Shown here piece by piece: positions 1 through 7,887 of a DNA stretch of 64,000 nucleotides (positions are counted from its first letter, which is position 1; the number at the start of each line of letters is the position of its first letter). The notes under the pieces were generated by a model that saw only the letters and a program-made list of their open reading frames with translations, did not search any database and had not been told where the DNA came from. A program made the position numbers and the translations under genes. Source of the stretch: Parafrigoribacterium_A soli (GTDB lineage Bacteria; Actinomycetota; Actinomycetes; Actinomycetales; Microbacteriaceae); the NCBI RefSeq assembly GCF_040227235.1, contig NZ_JBELNZ010000001.1, positions 744,001 through 808,000 of the forward strand, read 5' to 3'.

Positions 1-1
1 C

Positions 2-607
2 AACGCGCACTCGCGAACGCTGCGCGAAACGGCCGCGGCCCTCGACCTGCCGATGCTGAAGACCCTGTCCAAACGCATCGCGGCGAGTCACCACGTCGAC
101 ATCTACGGCGTCGGTGGCAGCGCAATGCTCGCCGACGAGATGCAGGCGCGCCTCTACCGCATCGGCATCAACACCCACGTCTGGTCCGAGGTACACGCCG
201 GGCTCACGAGCGCGGCGATCCAGAACCGGCACGGTGTCGCGATCGGCATCTCGAACACCGGCCGCACCGAAGAGACCATCCAGATGCTCACCGAGGCCGG
301 TCGCGCGGGCGCACTCACCGTCGCCGTCACCAACAACCCCACCTCGCCCATGGCCGAGGCCGCAGACATGAGCATCGTCACCTCGGTGTACGAGCGCTTC
401 CTGCAGCCCGACGACCTCTCGGCCAAGCACGCGCAACTGCTCGTGCTCGACCTCCTCTACCTGCTCGTCGCGCAGGAGAACTTCGCGCGATCGACCGACA
501 ACCTCGCCGCGTCAGCACTCGCCGTCTCCACGCACCGGCGGCCCAGTCGCTCCTCGGGGGCGACCAGGCACGACAGGGATTCTCATCAGTCAACGGAAAG
601 CATTTAG
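2..607 (+). CDS. RpiR/MurR-type transcriptional regulator, SIS domain (5' truncated)
   Basis: The reading frame is open from the left edge, so the N-terminal helix-turn-helix expected for the family lies outside the window. What remains is a sugar-phosphate-binding SIS domain: a nucleotide-binding-like turn (IYGVGGSAMLAD), then ISNTGRTEETI, the loop that usually contacts the sugar phosphate. RpiR-family proteins repress or activate sugar catabolic genes in response to a phosphosugar. The gene ends 8 bases before an SIS-domain protein and lies upstream of ngcEFG, so it probably controls this amino-sugar cluster. The last 30 or so residues are basic and low in complexity, which is not conserved in the family and may be a disordered tail. 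Identity as RpiR is inferred from the SIS domain and context because the DNA-binding half is missing. Confidence 0.8.
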   Translation, partial: NAHSRTLRETAAALDLPMLKTLSKRIAASHHVDIYGVGGSAMLADEMQARLYRIGINTHVWSEVHAGLTSAAIQNRHGVAIGISNTGRTEETIQMLTEAGRAGALTVAVTNNPTSPMAEAADMSIVTSVYERFLQPDDLSAKHAQLLVLDLLYLLVAQENFARSTDNLAASALAVSTHRRPSRSSGATRHDRDSHQSTESI

Positions 608-615
608 GAGCACCA

Positions 616-1389
616 GTGTCAGAACCATCGGCCCAGTCGGCCTTGATCCGCGACTACACCGAGGGCGTGTTGTCGCGGCTGAACGAACTGGCAGCCCAGG
701 CCGAGGCGGGCGCATTCGATGCCGCCATCGACATCCTCGTCACCTCGATCGAACGCGGGGGCGTCATCCAGGCTTTCGGCACCGGGCACAGCGAGGCCTT
801 CGCGATGGAGATCGCCGGTCGCGCGGGCGGCCTCATTCCCACCAACAAGATCGCGCTGCGCGACGTGGTGCTGCGCGGCAGCCTCGAACTCGATGCGCTG
901 AGCGGCGGCTCGCTCGAGCGCAACCCCGACATCGCCGACGAGCTCTACGAACTCACCACGGTCGGTGCGGATGACGCCTTCATCATCGCCTCGAATTCGG
1001 GCGTCAACGGGTCGATCGTGGGTCTCGCGCTGGCCGCCAAGCAGCACGGACATCCGGTGATCGCCGTCACGAGCCTCGACCACACCATGAAGGTCGAGCC
1101 GAAGCACGCGAGCGGCAAACGGCTGAGGGATGTCGCGGATGTCGTGCTCGACAACCTTGCGCCCTTCGGCGACGCGACTCAGGAGCTCTCGAGCGGCGTG
1201 CCGGTCGGGGCGGTGTCCTCGATCACGGCCGCGTACATCGCGCAGGTGCTCACGATCGGCACCGCGCACCGCATCGCGGCGACGGGCAAGACTCCCCCGC
1301 TCTACATCTCGGCCAACATCCCCGGCGGTGACGAACACAACCGCGCTCTCGAGGCTCAGTACGAGGGCAAGATCAGCCGCAGCGCCTAG
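616..1389 (+). CDS. SIS-domain sugar-phosphate-binding protein (UPF0309 type)
   Basis: 257-residue protein with one SIS domain: FGTGHSEAFAMEIAGRAGG near residues 52-70 and SNSGVNGSIVGLALAAK near 127-143 form the two phosphosugar-binding loops. The length and the motif FGTGHS match stand-alone SIS proteins often called UPF0309, related to MurQ etherases. The start is GTG at 616 with TAGGAG 5 bases upstream, overlapping the stop of the preceding regulator. It sits between the regulator and the ngcE lipoprotein gene, so it probably acts on a phosphorylated amino sugar (isomerase, etherase or sensor). The precise reaction cannot be told from the sequence. Confidence 0.8.
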   Translation: MSEPSAQSALIRDYTEGVLSRLNELAAQAEAGAFDAAIDILVTSIERGGVIQAFGTGHSEAFAMEIAGRAGGLIPTNKIALRDVVLRGSLELDALSGGSLERNPDIADELYELTTVGADDAFIIASNSGVNGSIVGLALAAKQHGHPVIAVTSLDHTMKVEPKHASGKRLRDVADVVLDNLAPFGDATQELSSGVPVGAVSSITAAYIAQVLTIGTAHRIAATGKTPPLYISANIPGGDEHNRALEAQYEGKISRSA

Positions 1390-1466
1390 GCCCACGACTC
1401 AACAAACGCACCACAACACAACAATGCAGTTCAGGTATCCAAGAGAAATGGAAGGCAGCACAACTC

Positions 1467-2882
1467 ATGTCCATTAAAGAAACCTCTCTTCAGCGGCGCG
1501 ACTTCCTTCGCGGCGCTCTCGTCACGGCACTGGTCATTCCCGCCGGCGGAATCCTCGCGTCGTGTGCGGGATCGGGTTCCGGAGGCACCACCACGACGGG
1601 CGGCAAGGTCACGGCCAAGAACCCCTTCGGCGTTGCAGCGGACTCCACGATCGACGCGGTCATCTTCAAGGGTGGCTACGGCATCGACTACGCGGACTTC
1701 GCGGGCAAGCAGGTCGAGTCCGAGCTGAAGGACCTGAAGGTCAAGGCCAAGGTCACGGCGCAGACCAACATCGCCCAGACGCTGCAGCCGCGATTCGTCG
1801 CAGGCAACCCGCCGGACGTGATCGACAACAGCGGTGCGAACCTCATCGGCATCAACACCATCCGCGAGCAGCTCGAAGACCTCACCTCGTTCCTCGACAC
1901 GAAGAACTACGAGGGCAAGGTCATCAAGGACACCCTGTTCGGCGGCGTCGTCGCACCGGGAACCTTCGACGGCAAGTTCGTTCAGCTCAACTACGTGCTG
2001 ACCGTCTATGCCCTCTGGTACTCGGCGTCGCTGTTCGAGGAGAACGGCTGGACCGTGCCGAAGACCTACGCCGAGATGCTCGACCTGGGCGCCAAGGCGA
2101 AGGCCAAGGGCAAGTTCCTCCTCGGCTGGGGCAAGGAGGCCGCGACCTATTACCAGACCATGGCCATCGGATCGGCGATCAAGGAGGGTGGCGACGACGT
2201 GCGCCTCGCTCTCGAGAACCTGAAGCCGGGCTGCTGGTCGCTTGGTCCGGTGCAGGATGTCTTCAACGGCCTCAAGAAGATCATCGACGCCGGCTACGTG
2301 AAGCCCGGTGGCGCTGGAACGCAGTTCACGGCGGCACAGGCCCAGTGGAGCAACGACCAGGACTTCATCCTCTACCCGTCCGGCGGATGGATCGAGAACG
2401 AGATGAAGAAGAACACCAAGGACGGCTTCAAGATGACCGGCGCTCCGGAGCCGACCGTCACGAGCAGTTCGAAGCTCCCCTGGGAGGCGCTGCACTCGAC
2501 CGCGGGTGAGGGCTACATCGTCCCGTCCAAGGCCAAGAACGTCGCCGGTGGCAAGGAGTTCCTGCGCGCCATGCTCTCGCACGACGCTGCGGTGAACTTC
2601 GCGAAGACCACGTTCTCCTCGACGATCGTGAAGGACACGGTTCCGGCCGACGGATTCGGTTCGACCGCGCTCGTCTCGCAGGTCAAGATGCTGGGAGATG
2701 CTGGCGACAACGTCTTCTCCTGGAACTTCGTCGACCTGTACGGTATGAACGTGGACCAGCTCGTGGTGTGGAACACCTTCCTCCAGGGCGGCTCCGACGT
2801 GAAGACCCTCACGGCCGGACTGCAGGCCATCACTGACAAGGTCGCCAACGACGCCTCAGTGAAGAAGGTCACGGTCAAGTGA
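1467..2882 (+). CDS. ngcE: N-acetylglucosamine/chitobiose ABC transporter, solute-binding lipoprotein
   Basis: 471-residue extracytoplasmic solute-binding protein. Residues 10-16 (RRDFLRG) are a twin-arginine signal and LASC at 30-33 is a lipobox, so it should be exported by Tat and lipid-anchored at Cys33. The stretches LQPRFVAGNPPDVIDNSGA and YPSGGWIENEM resemble the NgcE family that binds N-acetylglucosamine and chitobiose in Streptomyces. It is the first gene of a three-gene transporter operon; the next gene starts inside its stop codon (GTGA). No ATP-binding subunit is encoded nearby, which is normal for this class because a shared MsiK-type ATPase is used. Ligand specificity is inferred from family resemblance and from the SIS-domain neighbours. 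Confidence 0.88.
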   Translation: MSIKETSLQRRDFLRGALVTALVIPAGGILASCAGSGSGGTTTTGGKVTAKNPFGVAADSTIDAVIFKGGYGIDYADFAGKQVESELKDLKVKAKVTAQTNIAQTLQPRFVAGNPPDVIDNSGANLIGINTIREQLEDLTSFLDTKNYEGKVIKDTLFGGVVAPGTFDGKFVQLNYVLTVYALWYSASLFEENGWTVPKTYAEMLDLGAKAKAKGKFLLGWGKEAATYYQTMAIGSAIKEGGDDVRLALENLKPGCWSLGPVQDVFNGLKKIIDAGYVKPGGAGTQFTAAQAQWSNDQDFILYPSGGWIENEMKKNTKDGFKMTGAPEPTVTSSSKLPWEALHSTAGEGYIVPSKAKNVAGGKEFLRAMLSHDAAVNFAKTTFSSTIVKDTVPADGFGSTALVSQVKMLGDAGDNVFSWNFVDLYGMNVDQLVVWNTFLQGGSDVKTLTAGLQAITDKVANDASVKKVTVK

Positions 2883-3877
2883 CCGTCAATGCTCCCATTG
2901 CACAACCGGGCGGCGGTAGAAGTACCGCCGCCCGGCGGTGGAGCCGTAAAGACCTGACCTTCGACAAGATCAGCTTCATGCTGGTCTTCCTGGTCGTTCC
3001 GGTCGTGTGCTACATCATCTTCGTCGTCTCGCCCTTCCTACAGGCGGCCTATTACTCGCTGACCGACTGGTCGGGCTTCACATCGACCATGAACTTCATC
3101 GGCGTCTCCAACTACGTCAAGCTCTTCCAGGATGCGACGTTCATGAAGGCGGTCGGCAACAGCGTGACGCTGGCGATCGTGCTCCCCCTCGTCACTCTCG
3201 TCATTGCCCTCATCTTCGCAACCCTCGTGACCATCGGAGGTCCAGCGCAGGGCGCCATCCGTGGGCTGCGATACTCCAGCTTCTATCGCGTCATCTCCTT
3301 CTTCCCCTACGTCATTCCGGCGATCGTGATCGGCCTCATCTGGGCCCAGGTGTATGACCCGAACAACGGCATCCTCAACGGCTTCCTCACCCTCATCGGG
3401 CTCGAGAACTTCAAGTCCTTCGCCTGGCTCGGCACCCTGGGGGTGGCGATGCCCGCGGTGATGTTCGTCATCGTCTGGGGCCTCATCGGCTTCTATATGG
3501 TGCTGTTCATCGCCGCGATCAAGGGCGTTCCCGCCGAGGTCTACGAGGCGGCAAGGATCGACGGTGCCGGCCGGCTGCGCACGGCGCTCACCATCACCAT
3601 CCCGCTCATCCGCGACAACATCCAGACCGCGTACATCTATATGGGCATCCTCGCGCTCGACGCGTTCGTCTATATGGCGGCGATGGAGTCCGGCGGCGGA
3701 CCATCCAACTCGACACTCGTGATGTCGCAACAGCTCTTCACCACGGCCTTCACCAAGGGCCAGTTCGGTTACGCCTGTGCCATGGGCGTGCTGCTCGCGG
3801 TGATCACACTCGTGTTCGCGGCAATCGTATTTCTGGTGAGCAAGCTCACCGGCGGAAACAATGACGTGGCGGAATGA
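2879..3877 (+). CDS. ngcF: Sugar ABC transporter permease (NgcF type)
   Basis: 332-residue inner-membrane permease of the MalF class with about six membrane segments. The cytoplasmic coupling motif EAARIDGAGRLRTALTITIP (around residues 221-240) contains the conserved EAA...G loop that docks on the ATPase. GTG start at 2879 overlaps the ngcE stop by 4 bases, so the two are translationally coupled. It forms the import channel together with the next gene. Confidence 0.88.
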   Translation: MTVNAPIAQPGGGRSTAARRWSRKDLTFDKISFMLVFLVVPVVCYIIFVVSPFLQAAYYSLTDWSGFTSTMNFIGVSNYVKLFQDATFMKAVGNSVTLAIVLPLVTLVIALIFATLVTIGGPAQGAIRGLRYSSFYRVISFFPYVIPAIVIGLIWAQVYDPNNGILNGFLTLIGLENFKSFAWLGTLGVAMPAVMFVIVWGLIGFYMVLFIAAIKGVPAEVYEAARIDGAGRLRTALTITIPLIRDNIQTAYIYMGILALDAFVYMAAMESGGGPSNSTLVMSQQLFTTAFTKGQFGYACAMGVLLAVITLVFAAIVFLVSKLTGGNNDVAE

Positions 3878-4788
3878 CAACCAGACCTCTCACAACAGAA
3901 GCCATCGTGACCCGCGGCGGCGGCACGGCGATCGCTCCGGGCCGCAAGAGCAAGGCGACCGCGGGAGACCGTGTCGTCGGCGGAGCGTCACACTTCGTGC
4001 TGACCCTGTGGTCACTCATCGTCATCCTGCCGATGCTCTGGGTGCTGCTCTCCTCGTTCAAGACGACGAAGGAGATCTACCACTCGCCCTTCTCGCTGCC
4101 CGCGGTGTGGAACTTTGACAACTACGTGAGCGCGTGGACGACATCCGGCATCGGTAACTTCTTCGTCAACACGATCGTGGTCGTCTTCGGTGCGCTCATC
4201 CTGACGATGCTGTTCGGGTCGATGTCGGCCTACGTGCTCGCACGATTCCAGTTTCCGGGCAGCAGGGCGCTCTACTACCTGATGCTCGCGGGCTTGACCT
4301 TCCCGATCTTCCTCGCGATCGTTCCGCTGTTCTTCGTGCTGCAGGGACTCGGGCTGCTGAACACGCTGCCCGGGCTCATCATCACCTACGCGGCCTTCGC
4401 CTTCCCGTTCACAGTGTTCTTCCTCGTGTCATTCTTCAAGTCGCTGTCGCACTCGATCGCCGAGGCGGCCGCGATTGACGGAGCCGGCGAGTGGCGCACC
4501 TTCTTCCAGGTGATGCTGCCGATGGCGAGGCCGGGGCTCGCAACGGTCGCGATCCTCAACTTCGTCGGACTGTGGAACCAGTTTCTGCTGCCGATCGCGC
4601 TGAACACCGACCCGCAGAAGTATGTGCTGACCCAGGGCATGGCCCAGTTCGCCGCGCAGGCGGGGTACTCGGTCGACGCGGGCGCGCTGTTCGCGGCCGT
4701 CGTCATCACGGTCATCCCGGTGCTGATCGTCTACCTGATCTTCCAGCGCCAGCTGCAGGGCTCGGTCTCCCAGGGCACGAACAAGTAG
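3874..4788 (+). CDS. ngcG: Sugar ABC transporter permease (NgcG type)
   Basis: 304-residue permease of the MalG class with six predicted membrane helices; the EAA loop reads EAAAIDGAGEWRTFFQVMLP. The ATG overlaps the stop of ngcF by 4 bases (ATGA). It completes the ngcEFG operon. A near-perfect palindrome starts 26 bases after its stop and may act as the operon's transcript end, though no T-run follows it. Confidence 0.88.
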   Translation: MTTRPLTTEAIVTRGGGTAIAPGRKSKATAGDRVVGGASHFVLTLWSLIVILPMLWVLLSSFKTTKEIYHSPFSLPAVWNFDNYVSAWTTSGIGNFFVNTIVVVFGALILTMLFGSMSAYVLARFQFPGSRALYYLMLAGLTFPIFLAIVPLFFVLQGLGLLNTLPGLIITYAAFAFPFTVFFLVSFFKSLSHSIAEAAAIDGAGEWRTFFQVMLPMARPGLATVAILNFVGLWNQFLLPIALNTDPQKYVLTQGMAQFAAQAGYSVDAGALFAAVVITVIPVLIVYLIFQRQLQGSVSQGTNK

Positions 4789-4813
4789 CCCGGCCGCCCT
4801 GCCGGCGGCGGTC

Positions 4814-4872
4814 GCGAGATGCCAGTTGTGGGGGTTATCCGTCGCGGATGACCCCCGCAACTGGCATCTCGC
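4814..4872. repeat. Palindromic repeat, copy 1 (left flank of DUF559 gene)
   Basis: Inverted repeat with 22-base arms (4814-4835 and 4851-4872) differing at one position; the left arm begins GCGAGATGCCAGTTGTGGGG. A second copy with the same arm sequence lies at 5862-5920, on the other side of the decayed DUF559-type gene. Inside the loop of this copy is a smaller hairpin, ATCCG-TCG-CGGAT. Confidence 0.9.
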
Positions 4873-4941
4873 AGCCGGAAGTCGGTCGGCTGGGGATAAT
4901 TTGCGCTGGCCAGCTGAGAGATCGGGATGCTGGCTGGGTGC

Positions 4942-5857
4942 ATGCACCGAAACGACTTCCGCCCGAGCTGGCCGGGAGACCGTTCACCCTGCAGGATGCG
5001 CGCGCGTGGGGTCACCCGGGAGCGCACCCGATCGAGCGATCTCGACCGGCCCTTTCGCGGCATCCGTGCCCCGCGGGCTGCCGATCGGTCGTTGCTCCAA
5101 CTGTGTCAGGCGTATGCGGCGGGCAGGCCGGACGGTCAGCACTTCAGTCACGCCACCGCGGCGCAGCTCCTGGGGCTCCCGCTCCCGCGGCGGCTCCAGG
5201 GTTCTGCGCTGATCCATGTCACGTCGGAACTGCCGCACCGCGCCCCACGAGCACGCGGCGTCGTCGGTCATCATGCTGAACCGAACCGTGTGCGGTGTGA
5301 CCGTCGCGGGTCTGCGAGTCACCTCCGCTGTTCAGACCTGGTGCGACCTCGCGACAGTGCTTTCGGTGCGAGAGCTCGTCGTCGTCGGGGACGCTCTGGT
5401 CCGTCGGAAGCAGCCGCTCGCGACCCTCGCCGAACTACGACAGGCAGTCGAAGGATGGGGTGGGCGGCGAGGTGCGCGCAAGCTCAGAGAGGCACTCGGC
5501 GCGGTGCGATCCGACGTGGATTCGCCGAAGGAGACCGAGGTGCGACTGATCATCGTGGAAGCGGGACTGCCGGAGCCGCACGTGAACGCCACGATCAGGA
5601 ACGCACGCGGCGAGTTCATGGCGCTTGGTGACCTGGTCTATCCGAGGCACCGCATCCTCATCGAGTACGACGGTGCGCACCACTTCGCCGGCGATGAGCA
5701 GTTCTACAAAGACATCGATCGGCTCGATTCCGTGATGGAAGAGAAATGGCGAGTGGTTCGGCTGAACAAGACGCATCTCCGGCGCCCCGAGGTCATCGTC
5801 ACGCGGGTCCGCACGGCGCTCCTCGCCGCAGGCTGGCGCCCCGACATCCGCAAATAG
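4942..5857 (+). pseudogene. DUF559-type PD-(D/E)XK endonuclease-like protein, frameshifted
   Basis: A protein of about 300 residues typical of Microbacteriaceae can be read across three frames. ATG 4942 gives MHRND; a missing base near 4956 shifts to a frame reading LPPELAGRPFTLQDARA; near 5004 it shifts back to read GVTRERTRSSDLDRPFRG through ATAAQLLGLPLP; near 5280 it shifts again to NRTVCGVTVAGLRVTSAVQTW and continues to the stop at 5857. The C-terminal half, open from 5216 or 5279, holds the nuclease-like core (VYPRHRILIEYDGAHHF, then EEKWRVVRLNK), matching the DUF559/Vsr-like fold. The N-terminal half resembles AbiEi-type antitoxin domains. Three shifts argue for decay, but base-call errors cannot be excluded. 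A palindromic repeat flanks it on each side. Confidence 0.7.
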
Positions 5858-5861
5858 TGCC

Positions 5862-5920
5862 GCGAGATGCCAGTTGTGGGGGCTATCCGCGGCGAAGGAC
5901 CCCCACAAGTGGCATCTCGC
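5862..5920. repeat. Palindromic repeat, copy 2 (right flank of DUF559 gene)
   Basis: Inverted repeat with 21-base arms (5862-5882 and 5900-5920) and one mismatch, starting 4 bases after the DUF559 stop codon. The left arm is identical to that of copy 1 at 4814. It separates the plus-strand DUF559 gene from the convergent ygfZ gene and could end transcription from both sides. Confidence 0.9.
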
Positions 5921-5942
5921 GGGACGCGGCGGGGGCGGCCGG

Positions 5943-7127
5943 CTAGCGGCGGACGGCGCCCAGGCGCGGGAGGCGCGGGACGTTGGCCTCGGCCCCGGCA
6001 TCCGGCGGCACGATGATCTCTTGCGCCGCAGCGACACGGATGCCCTCGGCCAGCACCACAAGATCGGCCAGCGGGTCGACGGTGCGTTTGATCACCGCGA
6101 GCGCGATCGGTCCGAGCTCGTGGTGCTGCGCGGAGGAGGTGATCCGCCCGACGACCGTGTCGTCATCGGCGCCAGTTGCCTTCGACAAGCTCAGGGAACG
6201 ATCGGTCGCTGAACCTGTCGAAGCGCCACCGGGCAGCACGACCTCGTCGCCGTGGGACGGGAGCACGGCATCCGAACCGTCGAGGTGCAGCATCACGAGG
6301 CGGCGCGGCGGGTGCCCGAGGTTGTGCACCTTGGCCACCGTCTCCTGTCCGCGATAGCAGCCCTTGTTCAGGTGCACCGCGGTGCGCAGCCAGTCGAGCT
6401 CGTGCGGGATGCTGCGTTCGTCGACCTCGGCGGTGAAGCGGGGGCGCCAGGCTGCGATGCGCAGGGCCTCCAGCGCGAGGAGACCGGCGACGGGGTGCGC
6501 GGTGGCCGCGGCCTGGCTTTCGCGACCCACGAGCACCTCGCGATACGGGAAATCGGCCGAGGGATGCTCGGCGGCGACCGCGTACTGATGGCCGCCCGCT
6601 GTGACGCTCGGCCACGGGTCGCGCCAGACGAGCGGCACGTCATTCGGGGCCGCGACGGGGAGTTCGAGTTCGCCGAGCGTGCCGATGGTTGCGTACTCCG
6701 CAGTGCGATCGGCGAGTTCCACGCGCAGCATGAAGCGCATGCTGTTCAGCCAGGCGAGCAGTGCCTCGGCGTCTTCACGCTCGACGAGCAGCCACAGCGT
6801 CTCGCCGTCATCCACGAGACGGATGCCGTGCTCGACTCGGCCCTGAGGATCGAGGATGAGCGTCTCACTCGACTCCCCCGGCGCGAGCCGCGCGATGCTC
6901 TGGCTGCTGATCGAGTCGAGCCAGCTCAGGCGGTCCGGTCCGGTGATGCTGAGCACGGAGCGGTGCGAGAGGTCCACGATCGCCTCGCCCGCGGCGAGCG
7001 CGCGCTGTTCTGCAACCGGGTTTCCGTAGTGGAGGGCGACGCCGGCATCCGCGTCGCTCCCCTCGACGGCGCCGGGAAGTGACAGGAAGGCGCTGCGGGA
7101 CTCAGTCGATGAGCTGTCAATCGACAC
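5943..7127 (-). CDS. ygfZ: Folate-binding YgfZ/GcvT-like protein (Fe-S cluster maintenance)
   Basis: 394 residues from GTG at 7127. The YgfZ signature KGCYRGQE is present, followed by LGHPPRRLVMLHL. YgfZ proteins bind folate and support repair or assembly of Fe-S enzymes. I chose GTG 7127 because it overlaps the stop of the nitrobindin-like gene by 11 bases and because the frame further upstream lies within that gene. An odd feature is an in-frame stretch around residues 302-316 (ASTGSATDRSLSLSKA), encoded exactly by a copy of the dispersed TTCGACAAGC-type repeat; it falls in a loop between conserved blocks and is tolerated. Last gene of a three-gene minus-strand operon. Confidence 0.85.
   Translation of the reverse strand: MSIDSSSTESRSAFLSLPGAVEGSDADAGVALHYGNPVAEQRALAAGEAIVDLSHRSVLSITGPDRLSWLDSISSQSIARLAPGESSETLILDPQGRVEHGIRLVDDGETLWLLVEREDAEALLAWLNSMRFMLRVELADRTAEYATIGTLGELELPVAAPNDVPLVWRDPWPSVTAGGHQYAVAAEHPSADFPYREVLVGRESQAAATAHPVAGLLALEALRIAAWRPRFTAEVDERSIPHELDWLRTAVHLNKGCYRGQETVAKVHNLGHPPRRLVMLHLDGSDAVLPSHGDEVVLPGGASTGSATDRSLSLSKATGADDDTVVGRITSSAQHHELGPIALAVIKRTVDPLADLVVLAEGIRVAAAQEIIVPPDAGAEANVPRLPRLGAVRR
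6181..6225. repeat. Dispersed TTCGACAAGC-type repeat inside ygfZ
   Basis: TTCGACAAGCTCAGGGAACG at 6181-6200 is followed by an inverted, slightly diverged copy at 6207-6225. On the coding strand it is read without stop codons and adds about 15 residues to YgfZ. The same element is intergenic at five other places in the window. Confidence 0.9.
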
Positions 7128-7713
7128 GGGCGAGCCGTCCAGACGCGTGCGTCGCGAGCGACTGGCCGAGAGCAGCGATGTCCCAGGCCCACAGCAGGTG
7201 GCCTTCGACGAGGCCGTACATGCGGGTGGATGCGGTGTGCTCCTTGGCGTTGACGGAGCGGAGCACCGCATCCGTCGACAGGTCAATGCGTGCGCCCTGC
7301 ACCTGGCCGACATAGAGTTCGCTGACGCCGCCCGGATGCAGTATCGACGCCTCGACGTCAAACCCACCCGCCGCGTTGCGCAGCGTTTCGACGGATGCCG
7401 CGGTGCCGAAGGGCCTGACGCCGACGCCCGGCAGCATTCCCGGCCCTGGGTCGGCCTCGGTGGCAGCGCGACTCAGCCGCCAATAGCCCGTCTCGGTGGC
7501 GAGTGGCGTGAGCTCGTCATTAAGTAGCCAGGTGTAGGAGGTGTAGTTGAGGTGCGGCAGTCCGTCGTGGCTGAAGCTCAGACGCTGGCCGAACTCGTGA
7601 TTGCGAACGTGGTCGCCGATCGCGTAGTTGACCACGCCGCTGCCCTCCCAGACCCCGAGCAGCCAGGAGAGCGGCACAAGCTCGGAGGGAATGCTGTCGT
7701 CGAGTTCAATCAT
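7117..7713 (-). CDS. Nitrobindin-like heme-binding beta-barrel protein (FABP/DUF1794 family)
   Basis: 198-residue single-domain protein. The start of the barrel, LLGVWEGSGVVNY, carries the GxWxGxG pattern of nitrobindins, and the C-terminal region (MYGLVEGHLLWAWD) contains a candidate proximal heme histidine. Actinobacterial members such as the Mycobacterium tuberculosis protein bind ferric heme and isomerise peroxynitrite to nitrate. It is coupled to ygfZ (11-base overlap) and follows a tiny membrane protein gene. Together these suggest a role in nitrosative stress or Fe-S protection; that is inference. Confidence 0.8.
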   Translation of the reverse strand: MIELDDSIPSELVPLSWLLGVWEGSGVVNYAIGDHVRNHEFGQRLSFSHDGLPHLNYTSYTWLLNDELTPLATETGYWRLSRAATEADPGPGMLPGVGVRPFGTAASVETLRNAAGGFDVEASILHPGGVSELYVGQVQGARIDLSTDAVLRSVNAKEHTASTRMYGLVEGHLLWAWDIAALGQSLATHASGRLARVD

Positions 7714-7738
7714 GAGAGCGCCGAGAGGCGGCGGAAGA

Positions 7739-7849
7739 TTAGCTCTGGCCCCGGAAGAGGTTGTAGACGACGACCACCGAAACGTATCCGATAGCGAGCG
7801 TGGCCAGAACCAGCAGGCCTACGAAGAAGAGTTCCAGGGCGAGGTACAT
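7739..7849 (-). CDS. 36-residue single-pass membrane protein
   Basis: ATG at 7849 to TAA at 7739, too short for most gene callers. The product begins MYLALELFFVGLLVLATLAI, continues as one hydrophobic helix and ends YNLFRGQS. Length, single helix and position just upstream of the nitrobindin-like gene match a short conserved protein I recall from related actinobacteria. Function unknown. The spacing of 25 bases to the next start suggests co-transcription. Confidence 0.65.
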   Translation of the reverse strand: MYLALELFFVGLLVLATLAIGYVSVVVVYNLFRGQS

Positions 7850-7887
7850 GAGTCGATTCTATGCCCGCCGCAGCCAACACACTCGGA

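Noticed and set aside
5216..5857. Intact 213-residue DUF559 protein starting at 5216
   Set aside because: Upstream sequence in two other frames clearly continues the same protein family, so this is the 3' part of a longer broken gene.
4814..5920. Insertion sequence bounded by inverted repeats
   Set aside because: Each flank is itself a palindrome, not one half of a terminal repeat; no transposase and no target-site duplication are seen.
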